From Brevibacterium limosum (GTDB lineage: Bacteria; Actinomycetota; Actinomycetes; Actinomycetales; Brevibacteriaceae): 64,000 nucleotides of DNA. The DNA is taken from positions 248,001 to 312,000 of the forward strand of contig NZ_CP050154.1 in assembly GCF_011617705.1 (NCBI RefSeq), written 5' to 3'. The notes below the pieces were generated by a model that saw only the letters and a list, made by a program, of their open reading frames with translations, did no database searches and was not told the origin of the DNA. The translations under genes were made by a program, and so were the position numbers. Positions 51,150 through 60,088 of this stretch are shown piece by piece (the first letter of the stretch is position 1; each line of letters opens with the position of its first letter).

Positions 51150-51938
51150 ATGGACAATGAGCCGACCGAGGTCGCACCTCGGCGACGATCGGCGGTGAAA
51201 CGGACCCTGATGGTCATCGCAATGGCGATCACGGGATTCCATATCTTCGCCAGCTTCCTGTGGATCGCCCCTGCTTCGACGATGCGGGAGGTGATTCCCG
51301 GCGACCTGCTCTCCAAATACATGATCCCGCTGTGGGGGCAGTCGTGGAGCGTGTTCGCCCCCGAGCCGATCAACGGCGACTACTACTTCGACGTGCGGGC
51401 GGTGATCAAGACCGACAGCGGCGAGGAGATCACCCAATGGGTGCGGGCCACCGATGTCGAACTCGACCACTCCACCTACAAGCTGTTCCCACCGCGATCG
51501 GCGGGACTGGGCATCGGCGTGGCCTCGGACATCAAGGGCTCCTGGGAGGATCTGCCCGACGATCAGAAGGCCATCGTCAAACTCGACTACTTCAAGGGAG
51601 ACGATTCCGTCGACCGTCTGGAGACGAAGCTGGAGGAGTACGACGACCCGGAGAACGCGATTCCGGCATACCTGGAGAGCGAACACCTGGCCACGGCGTA
51701 TGCGACGCAGGTGGCGAAGGCCATCTGGGGCGACGATGCCCAGCGCGTCCAGTACCAAGCCGCCCGTCAGAACGTCGTGCCCTTCGCCGAACGCAACGAC
51801 AAGAGCGCGAAACGTCCGAACATCCAGCCCGTCCCCGTGGGATGGCGCGCACTCGTGGTGGAGGACCATCAGTCCCAGGAGGAGTTCACGAAGTACTTCT
51901 GCGCCTCCGATGAAGTGAGGTGCGTCGGTGAACAGTGA
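51150..51938 (+). CDS. DUF5819 family membrane-anchored protein
   Basis: A 262-residue protein with one membrane segment (about 20-40), then LWGQSWSVFAPEPINGDYYF, the hallmark of DUF5819, and an extracytoplasmic domain. The conserved FAPEP motif is present. Its stop overlaps the start of the HTTM gene by 11 bases, so the two are coupled. This pair is common in actinobacteria and the first protein is presumed to be the partner of the membrane protein; the function is unknown. Confidence 0.83.
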   Translation: MDNEPTEVAPRRRSAVKRTLMVIAMAITGFHIFASFLWIAPASTMREVIPGDLLSKYMIPLWGQSWSVFAPEPINGDYYFDVRAVIKTDSGEEITQWVRATDVELDHSTYKLFPPRSAGLGIGVASDIKGSWEDLPDDQKAIVKLDYFKGDDSVDRLETKLEEYDDPENAIPAYLESEHLATAYATQVAKAIWGDDAQRVQYQAARQNVVPFAERNDKSAKRPNIQPVPVGWRALVVEDHQSQEEFTKYFCASDEVRCVGEQ

Positions 51939-53328
51939 CGACACGACCCGCCAGGACGGGGACGATCGCGAGGTCACGGACCAGCGGTCCGGCACGACCG
52001 CCTCGGCGAAGGACCGGGCGAAGGACTCCGCTGGCCGCCAGAACGACGGGGCCGCCTCGGCGAAGGATTCCGCACCCGAATTCGGACTCGTTCCGGTGAC
52101 GACCCTGGTGCGGACGAAACTCGCGCAGGGGTGGAACTGGCTCGAGGAGATGCTCACCGGTCGGTATCACGCGACCTACGGACTGGCGGTGACGCGGATC
52201 CTCATCGGATTCACCGGGCTCGGCCTCATACTCACGAACTTCAGCGCTCGGCACTACGCCTTCGGTGTGGGGTCGGCCTGGAACGGGGAGATCGCCGAAC
52301 CCAAGAGCGACTTCCCGAACATCTGGCTCTTCTCCCTCTTCCACCAGGCGGTGACGACCCCGCCGCTGTTCACGGCGATGATGATCGGGCTCGCTCTGCT
52401 GGCGATCGTCATCATCCTCGGCTGGCGCACGCGGATCGTCCTGCCGGTCTACCTCGTGCTGTGGGTGAGCTTCATCGAGCTCAACGACGGTGCCGGCGAT
52501 CAGGGCGACAACGCGTACCGGATGTTCATGATCGCGATGCTCTTCGCCGATACGACCCGCAGATGGTCCCTCGACGCCAGGCGGCGGGCGCGGAACCCGG
52601 AGTTCCCGGACCACGACGGCGGGCAGTGGCGCTGGGCGCTCATCATGGCCAACAACCTCGCGATCGGCGTGCTCGCCTTCCAGGTGTGCGCGATCTACAT
52701 GTCCGGCGGACTGTACAAGGCCGACGGCTCGGCCTGGCAGCACGGCTTCGCCGTCTACAACCCGCTGCACACTCAGCAGTTCGGCACCTGGCCGGTGCTG
52801 TCCGACCTGATGACGGCATGGGGGCCGATGGTCGTGGCGATCTCGTGGGGATCGATCCTCTTCCAGTGCGCCTTCCCGTTCATGCTCTTCAACCGCTACA
52901 CCCGCATCATCGCGCTGCTGGGCATCCTGTCCTTCCACTTGGGCATCGCGCTGCTCATGGGCCTGCCGTGGTTCTCGCTGACCATGATCGCCGTCGATGC
53001 GATCTTCATCCGCGACCGCTCGTTCGCAAAGCTCAGCGCCTACCTGCGGCACTGGTGGACGTCGTCGGCGCCGCGGGCGGCCGGCGGGACCGCGATAGGT
53101 GTTGGCGCTGGTGGTGCAGCGAGAGATGCTGCCGCTGGTGGTGCCGCGAGAGGTGCTGCAGCTGGTGGTGCCGGGGCGAAGGCCGGTTCGAGGTCTGTCG
53201 GCGGCAGGTCCAAGCGCGACGCTGCGAAGTCCGGTTCGAAGTCCAGTTCGAAGTCAGGTTCGAAGGCTGATGCGAAGCCCGGTGCGAAGACTGGTTCGAA
53301 GGCCACCGCCGGCTCCCGCAAGAAGTAG
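51928..53328 (+). CDS. HTTM-domain membrane protein (vitamin K-dependent carboxylase-like)
   Basis: A 466-residue protein. A polar Ala/Asp-rich head (about 1-55) is followed by the HTTM domain with several membrane segments: ATYGLAVTRILIGFTGLGLIL, SFIELNDGAGDQGDNAYR, QVCAIYMSGGLYKADGSAWQHG and FNRYTRIIALLGILSFHLGI. HTTM domains are related to gamma-glutamyl carboxylases. The tail (about 385-466) is low complexity, first Ala/Gly-rich, then Lys/Ser-rich (SGSKSSSKSGSKADAK). The GTG at 51928 has GAGGTG upstream and overlaps the DUF5819 stop. Confidence 0.85.
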   Translation: MNSDDTTRQDGDDREVTDQRSGTTASAKDRAKDSAGRQNDGAASAKDSAPEFGLVPVTTLVRTKLAQGWNWLEEMLTGRYHATYGLAVTRILIGFTGLGLILTNFSARHYAFGVGSAWNGEIAEPKSDFPNIWLFSLFHQAVTTPPLFTAMMIGLALLAIVIILGWRTRIVLPVYLVLWVSFIELNDGAGDQGDNAYRMFMIAMLFADTTRRWSLDARRRARNPEFPDHDGGQWRWALIMANNLAIGVLAFQVCAIYMSGGLYKADGSAWQHGFAVYNPLHTQQFGTWPVLSDLMTAWGPMVVAISWGSILFQCAFPFMLFNRYTRIIALLGILSFHLGIALLMGLPWFSLTMIAVDAIFIRDRSFAKLSAYLRHWWTSSAPRAAGGTAIGVGAGGAARDAAAGGAARGAAAGGAGAKAGSRSVGGRSKRDAAKSGSKSSSKSGSKADAKPGAKTGSKATAGSRKK

Positions 53329-53404
53329 CCTGCGCACAACTGTCGGAGGGGCATCACATTTCGGGCAGACCGGAGCGTGACAACGTCTTCGTGTGCCGAC
53401 AGAT

Positions 53405-53478
53405 GCCGAATGGGACACGTTTCTCTGAAATGCTCACTGAAGGAAGTGGGCGAATCAGAAGAACGTGTCCCATTCGGC
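53405..53478. terminator. Long nested hairpin after HTTM gene
   Basis: A perfect 17-bp stem (53405-53421 with 53462-53478, arms beginning GCCGAATGGGACACG) is continued by a 5-bp stem after two mismatches, and an inner GCTCACT/AGTGGGC hairpin. The total is about 74 bases. Acts in both directions if it is a terminator; it lacks a T tract. Confidence 0.65.
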
Positions 53479-53550
53479 TCTGGGCCACTTGAGAGGACTG
53501 CCGCCGAAGGTGCCCGTGGGCAGCAAAGACCGCCGCCGCACCCGGCGGAA

Positions 53551-53612
53551 CAGCCCAGTCTGAGGTGAACAGCACAGGTTCAAACATGAGCTATCCACCT
53601 CAAGCTGGGCTG
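53551..53612. repeat. Imperfect inverted repeat near the clpB end
   Basis: CAGCCCAG-TC-TGAGGTG (53551-53567) pairs with CACCTCA-AG-CTGGGCTG (53596-53612) with one 2-base mismatch. The loop contains GCACAGGTTCAAA. A similar GCACAGATTCGAA lies in the hairpin at 15643-15691. Confidence 0.6.
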
Positions 53613-53705
53613 AATCCGCGAGGCGTGCCCGCGAGTCGTGCACTCGCCGCCCCGTGCCCGCGCGGAGCCGCAGCGCACGCTTCATAACGCGCGCTCGCCG
53701 CTCCG

Positions 53706-53757
53706 CGCCCCGGGGAGCGTTACCGCCCCGGGAGGCTTACCGCCCCGGGAGCGTTAC
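53706..53757. repeat. Three tandem repeats carrying the clpB stop-codon region
   Basis: Units of 17-18 bases (53706, 53724, 53741) share CGCCCCGGGAGCGTTAC, with the second a variant. Read on the minus strand, each contains GTAACGCTCC or GTAAGCCTCC, so the TAA stop of clpB is repeated downstream. A partial fourth unit lies within clpB. Confidence 0.8.
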
Positions 53758-56360
53758 CGCTTCGGGCGCAGCTCCAGGCCGGTGGCCTCGGGGTCCTCGG
53801 GCAGGTCGACGACCACAGTGTCCCCGTCGACGATGTCGCCGGCCAGCAGAGCGCGGGCCAGTTTGTCGCCGATCTCGCGCTGAACCAGCCTGCGCAGCGG
53901 TCGGGCACCGAACGCAGGGTCGTAGCCTTCGAGGGCCAACCAGTCCTCGGCACCCTGAGTGACCTCGAGCGAAACCCGACGATCCGAGAGCCTGCGCGAC
54001 ATGTGCGCGATCTGCAGGTCGACGATCGACGCGAGCTCGGTCTGGCTCAGCGCGTCGAAGAGCACGATGTCATCGAGACGGTTGAGGAATTCGGGTTTGA
54101 ACGTCGAATGCACGACATCGAGCACCTTGGACCTCTGCTCCTCGGTCGAGAGGCTGTTGTCCACGAGGAACTGCGAGCCGAGGTTCGAAGTCAGGATCAG
54201 GATGGTGTTCCTGAAGTCGACCGTGCGTCCCTGACCATCGGTGAGCCGACCGTCGTCGAGTACCTGCAGCAGGATGTCGAACACGGACGGGTGCGCCTTC
54301 TCCACTTCGTCGAGCAGAACCACGGAGTACGGGCGACGGCGGACCGCCTCGGTGAGTTGGCCGCCCTCGTCGTATCCGACGTAGCCGGGAGGAGCACCGA
54401 CGAGGCGGGACACGGTGTGCTTCTCACCGTACTCGCTCATGTCGATCCTGATCAGGGCCTTCTCGTCGTCGAAGAGGAAGTCCGCAAGCGACTTCGCGAG
54501 CTCCGTCTTGCCGACACCCGTGGGGCCGAGGAACAGGAACGAACCGGTCGGACGATCCGGATCGGCGACACCGGCACGCGACCGGCGGATGGCGTCGGAG
54601 ACCGCGGCGACGGCGTTCTTCTGCCCGATGAGCCGCTGACCGAGGATGTTCTCCGCCCCGAGCAGCTTCTCGACCTCACCCTGGACGAGGCGTCCGGCGG
54701 GGATGCCCGTCCACGAGGAGACCACCTCGGCGATGTCGTTGCTCGAGACTTTGTCCGAGACCATCTGATCAGAATTCGGTCCCGCTTCGGCCTGGGCTTC
54801 GGCGGCTTCGGCCTCGGCGATCTCCTTCTGCACGGCCGGGATCTCGCCGTAGAGCAGACGGGACGCGGTCTCGAGATCCGTATCGCGCTGAGCCTTTTCC
54901 GCAGCCGAGCGCAGCTCGTCGAGCTTCGTCTTCAGCTCACCGACCCGGTTGAGGCCGGCACGCTGGGACTCCCATGTCGCCTCGAGGCCGCGCAGCTCCT
55001 CCTCCTTGTCGGCGAGATCGGCGCGCAGGGCGCTCAGACGCTCGATCGACGCGGAGTCGGTCTCCTTCGCCAGAGCCATGTCCTCCATCTTCAGGCGGTC
55101 CACGGCACGGCGGAGCTCATCGATCTCGACCGGGGCCGAGTCGATCTCCATCCGCAGGCGGGAAGCCGCCTCGTCGACGAGGTCGATGGCCTTGTCCGGC
55201 AGCTGTCGACCGGTGATGTACCGGTTCGACATCGTGGCCGCCGCGACCAGGGCACCGTCGTTGATGGTGACCTTGTGGTGGGCTTCGTAGCGTTCCCTGA
55301 GTCCGCGCAGGATCGCGATCGTGTCCTCGACGCTGGGCTCACCGACGAACACCTGCTGGAACCGGCGCTCCAGGGCAGGATCCTTCTCGATGTTCTCGCG
55401 GTACTCGTCCAGGGTCGTGGCACCGATCATGCGCAGCTCACCGCGGGCGAGCATGGGCTTCAGCATATTGCCCGCGTCCATCGAGGAGTCCCCGCCGGAG
55501 CCGGCGCCGACGATCGTGTGGAGCTCGTCGATGAAGGTGATGATCCGGCCGTCGGCGTTCTTGATCTCCTCGAGTACGGCCTTGAGCCGCTCCTCGAATT
55601 CGCCGCGGTACTTCGCACCGGCGACCATCGCGGAGAGGTCGAGGCTGATGAGGGTCTTGTCGCGCAGTGATTCGGGCACGTCTCCGGCCACGATCCGCTG
55701 GGCCAGGCCCTCGACGACGGAGGTCTTGCCGACGCCGGGCTCACCGATGAGGACGGGGTTGTTCTTCGTCCTGCGGGAGAGCACCTGCACGACGCGGCGC
55801 ACCTCCTTGTCGCGGCCGATCACCGGGTCGAGTTTGCCCTCACGGGCGACGGCGGTGAGGTCGATGCCGTACTTCTCCAGCGACTGCATCGTCTCCTCGG
55901 GGTTCTCCGAGGTGACCTTCTTGCCGGCACGCAGTTCGGGCAACGCCGCGAGCAGCGCGTCCCGGTTCGCCCCGTTCGAGCGCAGCGCCTCACCGGTGCC
56001 GTCCTTGCCGGCCGCGGCGGCCAGCAGCAGGTGCTCGGTCGAGACGAACTGATCGCCGAGGGCGGTCATCTCCTCCTGAGCGAGGTTCATCATCTCCAGC
56101 CCGGCCCGGGACAGTCCCGGCTGGCTGACGGTGGAACCGCTGACGGTCGGGAATCCGCCGATCACGGATTCGATGGACCGCAGCACGGTCTGCGGATCGG
56201 CGCCGACCTTCGTCAGCAGGGTCGCGGCCAGCGAATCGGGCTGGCCGAGCAGGGCGGCGACGAGGTGGGCCGGTTCGATCTGGTTGTTCTTCCGGGCGAC
56301 GACGTCGTTGACCGCAGTCTGCAGCGCCTCCCGGGATTTCGTTGTCATCTGTGCGTCCAT
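53754..56360 (-). CDS. clpB: ATP-dependent disaggregase ClpB
   Basis: An 868-residue Hsp100 chaperone that resolves protein aggregates with DnaK. An N-terminal Clp repeat domain (about 1-145), two AAA+ domains with GEPGVGKT (about 205) and GPTGVGKTE (about 600), a coiled-coil middle domain (about 400-520) with several LRxxLAxKEEEL-like heptads, and the C-terminal small domain. The [10 protein letters not shown] pore loop is present. The ATG at 56360 has GGAG upstream. A HAIR element lies about 65 bases before the start, so HspR control is expected. The stop lies within tandem repeats. Confidence 0.95.
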   Translation of the reverse strand: MDAQMTTKSREALQTAVNDVVARKNNQIEPAHLVAALLGQPDSLAATLLTKVGADPQTVLRSIESVIGGFPTVSGSTVSQPGLSRAGLEMMNLAQEEMTALGDQFVSTEHLLLAAAAGKDGTGEALRSNGANRDALLAALPELRAGKKVTSENPEETMQSLEKYGIDLTAVAREGKLDPVIGRDKEVRRVVQVLSRRTKNNPVLIGEPGVGKTSVVEGLAQRIVAGDVPESLRDKTLISLDLSAMVAGAKYRGEFEERLKAVLEEIKNADGRIITFIDELHTIVGAGSGGDSSMDAGNMLKPMLARGELRMIGATTLDEYRENIEKDPALERRFQQVFVGEPSVEDTIAILRGLRERYEAHHKVTINDGALVAAATMSNRYITGRQLPDKAIDLVDEAASRLRMEIDSAPVEIDELRRAVDRLKMEDMALAKETDSASIERLSALRADLADKEEELRGLEATWESQRAGLNRVGELKTKLDELRSAAEKAQRDTDLETASRLLYGEIPAVQKEIAEAEAAEAQAEAGPNSDQMVSDKVSSNDIAEVVSSWTGIPAGRLVQGEVEKLLGAENILGQRLIGQKNAVAAVSDAIRRSRAGVADPDRPTGSFLFLGPTGVGKTELAKSLADFLFDDEKALIRIDMSEYGEKHTVSRLVGAPPGYVGYDEGGQLTEAVRRRPYSVVLLDEVEKAHPSVFDILLQVLDDGRLTDGQGRTVDFRNTILILTSNLGSQFLVDNSLSTEEQRSKVLDVVHSTFKPEFLNRLDDIVLFDALSQTELASIVDLQIAHMSRRLSDRRVSLEVTQGAEDWLALEGYDPAFGARPLRRLVQREIGDKLARALLAGDIVDGDTVVVDLPEDPEATGLELRPKR

Positions 56361-56422
56361 GCGCATCTCCTTCATGAAAATCTGTGCTGATCTCAGCTCT
56401 CGAAAGGATCAACACCGACAAA

Positions 56423-56443
56423 GTTGAGTCTATTCCGCTCAAC
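56423..56443 (-). promoter_or_regulatory. HAIR element (HspR binding site) upstream of clpB
   Basis: GTTGAG-N9-CTCAAC is a close match to the HspR-associated inverted repeat CTTGAGT-N7-ACTCAAG, in which TTGAG and CTCAA are 9 bases apart, as here. It lies 63 bases before the clpB start. HspR represses clpB and dnaK in related actinobacteria. The outer C/G pair of the consensus is replaced by G/C. Confidence 0.75.
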
Positions 56444-56572
56444 CTTGGATTTCGAGGAAGAGCATCGCCGAGGCGGCCCGCCCGGAACCGTGTCCGCGTC
56501 CGGCCGCGACCGGCCCGCCCGGAACCGCGCCCTGCCGACCCGGGCCTGTGGTGCCGGAGCTGCGCTCCGCCC

Positions 56573-58150
56573 TTACCGGGCGATGACCGACTGGAGGTCG
56601 AAGCGGTGGAGCACCCGGTCGGCGATCTCGGGGTCGGTGCCGCGCTCACGACGAGCCTTGAGCACTTCGGCGCGAGCGGACTGCATGGCCTTCTTCTGCA
56701 CCTGCAGCATCTGCTCGCGGTGCTCCTTGAACGCCATCACCTGCTCCGAGCTCGCCTGCTCGTCGGTGGTGCCGCTGAGCTGGTCGTGGAGGACTCTGAA
56801 TCGAGCCCGCAGCGGTTCGATGACGTCGTCGGGCAGGCTGTCATCGTTCTTGATCTCGCGCATCGCCGCCTTGTAGGCGCGCAGAGCGATGTCCCTCGTC
56901 GCCTGGTGCTCCTTCTCCGCTTCGTCGTCGATGCCGAGGATGCCGACGATGGTCGGGAAGCTCAGACCGGCCAGCACAAGAGTGACCAGCAGGACCACTG
57001 CGGCCGCGACGACGATATAGGACCGGCCGGGGAACGGGGCTCCGGAGCTCGTGGCGGCCGGGATCGACAGGGCCAGGGCGACGGTGGCCAGGCCGCGCAT
57101 CCCGCCCCAGGTCATCAGGGTCGCATCGCGGATGCTCAGAGGTGCCGCATCGGGATCCTCCTCGCGTCTCTTGCGTTCGATGACAGTGCCCAGCAGCAGC
57201 CAGACGAAACGCACGGCGACGACGACAACGGCGATGAGCCCGCCGACGAGCAGCGCCCGCCCGAGGTCGGCATGTTCGGATTCGACGATGAGGCGCAGAT
57301 CGAGTCCGATGAGTCCGAAGGCGATTCCGGTGATGAGCATCTCGAGGACCTGCCACGTCGAATTCTGCGTCACCCGCTCCGCCGAGTTGCCCTCGACATC
57401 GCGGCGACGGACTTCGAGGGCGGCGACGACGACGGCGATGACTCCGCTGGCGTGGAAGTGCTCGGCCACGAGGTAGACGCCGAAGGGCAGAACGAGCATG
57501 AGCGAGGACCGAGCGATCGTATGGTCGATCTTCTCCATCACCCACCATGCGGCGAAGGACAGGACCAGGCCGACGATGATCGCCACGACGGCGGAGACGA
57601 TGAATGACACGGCCAGATCTGCGTAGTCCACCTCGGTGTCGGCGAGGACCGCGGCCATCGCGGTCTGGAAGATGACGAGGGAGGCGGCATCGTTGAACAG
57701 ACCCTCGCTCTGCAGGGTCGACATGATGCGGCGCGGGATCGACACGGTGCTGGCCACGGCCTCGACGGCGACCGGGTCGGGCGGGGCGAGCATGGCACCG
57801 AGCGCAATGGCAGCGGCGATCGTGATTCCGGGGATGAGGAAGACCGCGGACCCGGCGACGGCGGCCACGGTCACCCCGACCAGGGCCACGGACATGCCGA
57901 GGATCGTGCGCCACCGGATCGCGAACAGTGCCCACGACGTCTTCTGCGCGGCGGCGAAGAGCAGGGGCGGCAGGAATAGGGGGAGGACGAGCTCGGGATC
58001 GATGGCCACCTCGGCGAACGTGGGAATGAACGCGCCGGCGACGCCGATGAGGACCATGAGCGCCGGCCACGGAAGCTTGAGCCTCTGCCCCAATCCGACC
58101 ACCACCGAGGTGGCGGCACCGAATCCGATGATCATCAGCAGCGTGGTCAT
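56573..58150 (-). CDS. Na+/H+ antiporter, CPA1 family
   Basis: A 525-residue membrane protein with about twelve hydrophobic segments. GAMLAPPDPVAVEAV and ESGLFNDAAS-like EGLFNDAASLVIF are the conserved ion-binding motifs of CPA1 antiporters, and WGGMRGLATVALALSIP is the late-helix motif. The last about 110 residues are a cytoplasmic helical tail. It exchanges Na+ or K+ for protons. GGAGGGACTG precedes the ATG. The gene is alone between clpB and a hydratase. Confidence 0.9.
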   Translation of the reverse strand: MTTLLMIIGFGAATSVVVGLGQRLKLPWPALMVLIGVAGAFIPTFAEVAIDPELVLPLFLPPLLFAAAQKTSWALFAIRWRTILGMSVALVGVTVAAVAGSAVFLIPGITIAAAIALGAMLAPPDPVAVEAVASTVSIPRRIMSTLQSEGLFNDAASLVIFQTAMAAVLADTEVDYADLAVSFIVSAVVAIIVGLVLSFAAWWVMEKIDHTIARSSLMLVLPFGVYLVAEHFHASGVIAVVVAALEVRRRDVEGNSAERVTQNSTWQVLEMLITGIAFGLIGLDLRLIVESEHADLGRALLVGGLIAVVVVAVRFVWLLLGTVIERKRREEDPDAAPLSIRDATLMTWGGMRGLATVALALSIPAATSSGAPFPGRSYIVVAAAVVLLVTLVLAGLSFPTIVGILGIDDEAEKEHQATRDIALRAYKAAMREIKNDDSLPDDVIEPLRARFRVLHDQLSGTTDEQASSEQVMAFKEHREQMLQVQKKAMQSARAEVLKARRERGTDPEIADRVLHRFDLQSVIAR

Positions 58151-58258
58151 GGCAGTCCCTCCGAACCGCTCCCACCGGGGCGGATGTGTCCGGAGGCGGG
58201 CGGAAAATAGTGGCGCAGATTCCGCGCCGGGCCCGGCGACCTTTGGCAGAATGAGGCT

Positions 58259-59038
58259 ATGTCGGAATCAATTGTATTCGCGCCGCTCGACGACGGAGTC
58301 GCGTCCGTGACGATCGATCGGCCCTCCACGCGCAACGCGCTGTCGCTCGAGGTGATGGAATCCCTCATCGACACCCTCGCCGAGGTGGCCGACCGCACCG
58401 ATGTGCGCGCAGTCATCCTCATCACCGCCGGCCATGTGTTCAGTTCCGGGCATGACCTCACCGAGATCCGCGGGGCGGATCATGAGGCGCAGCAGGCCAC
58501 TTTCGATGCCTGTGCACGGCTGATGCAGCTCATCCAGCGCATTCCGCAGCCGGTCATCGCACAGGTGCAGGGCGTGGCCACGGCGGCCGGCTGCCAGCTG
58601 GTGGCGACCTGCGATCTGGCCGTCGCCGCCGAGTCCGCACGGTTCGCGACTCCCGGGGTGAAGATCGGTCTGTTCTGCTCGACTCCGATGGTGGCGCTGT
58701 CGCGTGCGGTGCCGGCGAAGCAGGCGATGCGGATGCTGCTGACCGGCGATTTCGTGACCGCTGCGGATGCGCTGAAGTACGGTCTCGTCTCCGATGTCGT
58801 CGCCGACGCCGAGCTGGAGTCCGCCACCTTGGAATTGGCTCTCAAGGTCGCGTCCGCCTCGTCGGCTACAGTTGCCCTAGGAAAGGCCGCGTTCTACGAA
58901 CAGCGAGAACTGCCTGTGGCCGACGCCTACGCGCGGATGTCTCAGGTGATGGCGGACAACGCCGTCGCGGCCGATGCGCAGGAGGGGATCGACGCCTTCC
59001 TGACGAAGAGGGAACCGCAGTGGCAGCACCGCCGCTGA
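58259..59038 (+). CDS. Enoyl-CoA hydratase/isomerase family protein
   Basis: A 259-residue crotonase-fold protein. AGHVFSSGHDLTEIRG (about 62-77) and the VQGVATAAGCQLVATCDLAVA segment (about 102-122) form the oxyanion hole. The second catalytic glutamate of true hydratases lies in the region FCSTPMVALSRAV, where a Glu is absent, so it may be a hydrolase, isomerase or the echdc3-like type rather than a hydratase. It is the typical length. Only 33 bases separate it from the epimerase gene, and the two may be co-transcribed. Confidence 0.82.
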   Translation: MSESIVFAPLDDGVASVTIDRPSTRNALSLEVMESLIDTLAEVADRTDVRAVILITAGHVFSSGHDLTEIRGADHEAQQATFDACARLMQLIQRIPQPVIAQVQGVATAAGCQLVATCDLAVAAESARFATPGVKIGLFCSTPMVALSRAVPAKQAMRMLLTGDFVTAADALKYGLVSDVVADAELESATLELALKVASASSATVALGKAAFYEQRELPVADAYARMSQVMADNAVAADAQEGIDAFLTKREPQWQHRR

Positions 59039-59071
59039 GGCGGTGGGTGTGACGATGAGAAGGGGACCGTC

Positions 59072-60004
59072 GTGGCGGTGATAGTGACCGGAGCCAGTGG
59101 CTTCATCGGCGGTGCCATTGCACGGGCGCTCGCCGAACGGGATGAGACGGTCTATGCCCTGTGCCGGAGAGACCCGGAGATTCCCGGGGTGAACTTCCAG
59201 CACTGGGACATCACGGAACCCGCACCTTCGTCGGTGACCTCGTTGGCCAAGAACGCGACAGCGGTCTTCCACTGTGCCGGGATCTCGACGGTCAGCGCCG
59301 ATGACGACACTCTCTACGACGTGAAGGTCACGGGCACTCGCAATGTCCTCGATGCCTTCCCTCAGGCGCGCGCCGTCCACCTGTCGTCGACGACGGTGTA
59401 TTCGGAGACCGGACCCCATGTCGAGCTGTGGGAGGAGGCCGGGCCGAAGGATCCCAGCGAATTCTCCGACGCGTACTCTCGCACTCATGCGCTCGCCGAG
59501 CAGCTCGTGACCAGGATCCGCCCCGATGCTGCGATCCTGCGGCCCGCGGCGGTCTATGGCCCGGGTGAGACGATGCTCATGCCGTTGCTCGCGCGACTGT
59601 CGAAGAAGGGTGTGCTGCGGCTGCCCGGCGGCGGTCGGCAGAAGCTCACCCTGACCCATGTCGACAACGTGGTGCGGGCCGCGCTCGCCTGCCTCGACGT
59701 GCCGTCGGCGGCGGGACCATTCAATATCGGAGACCCGATTCCCTACCGCCTCAAGGACGCCGTGGTCACTCACTTTGCGCGGATGGGCTATGACCAGGTC
59801 GTCATCGAGGGTGTGGCGAAGGACAAGGCGCTGGTGTCGGCGAAGCTCGGCCTCAAGATCAAGAGCATGTTCAAACGCGGGGACCAGACGAAGCTCTTTC
59901 TCGTCAAGTACCTGCAATCTGACCGGACCTACAACCTGTCTCGACAGCAGCGGGTGCTCGGCATCTCGACCACCCAGCATCTCATCCCGTCGCGCCTGCA
60001 GTGA
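59072..60004 (+). CDS. NAD-dependent epimerase/dehydratase family protein with altered active site
   Basis: A 310-residue extended SDR. TGASGFIGG (6-14) binds the cofactor, FHCAG lies at 66-70, and HLSSTTVYSE holds the catalytic serine or threonine. In the YxxxK motif the lysine is replaced: Y135-S-R-T-H139 in DAYSRTHALAE. The lysine is normally essential, so catalysis may be lost or altered. The GTG at 59072 has AAGGGGA just upstream. It follows an enoyl-CoA hydratase-like gene. Confidence 0.8.
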   Translation: MAVIVTGASGFIGGAIARALAERDETVYALCRRDPEIPGVNFQHWDITEPAPSSVTSLAKNATAVFHCAGISTVSADDDTLYDVKVTGTRNVLDAFPQARAVHLSSTTVYSETGPHVELWEEAGPKDPSEFSDAYSRTHALAEQLVTRIRPDAAILRPAAVYGPGETMLMPLLARLSKKGVLRLPGGGRQKLTLTHVDNVVRAALACLDVPSAAGPFNIGDPIPYRLKDAVVTHFARMGYDQVVIEGVAKDKALVSAKLGLKIKSMFKRGDQTKLFLVKYLQSDRTYNLSRQQRVLGISTTQHLIPSRLQ

Positions 60005-60026
60005 TGGGGCGGCGGCGAAGCGACCG

Positions 60027-60045
60027 AGGCTCAGCGCTTGAGCCT
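60027..60045. terminator. Hairpin between convergent genes
   Basis: AGGCTCA and TGAGCCT form a perfect 7-bp stem around a 5-base loop, between the epimerase gene and the convergent SDR gene. No T tract follows. Confidence 0.5.
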
Positions 60046-60088
60046 GACGTCAGATGCGCAGACGGCCGCCGCGGTCCGGCAAATGCTG

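Larger units (their letters stand above)
53329..53753. other. Intergenic region with large hairpins and tandem repeats between convergent genes
   Basis: This 425-base gap separates HTTM and clpB, which converge. It contains two long inverted repeats and three tandem repeats next to clpB (listed separately). Short frames inside (53377-53962) are discontinuous with any family and are rejected. The region looks like a terminator and repeat zone. Confidence 0.6.

Noticed and set aside
53377..53962. Small frames between HTTM and clpB
   Set aside because: They cross hairpins and the end of clpB, and have no plausible start or family.
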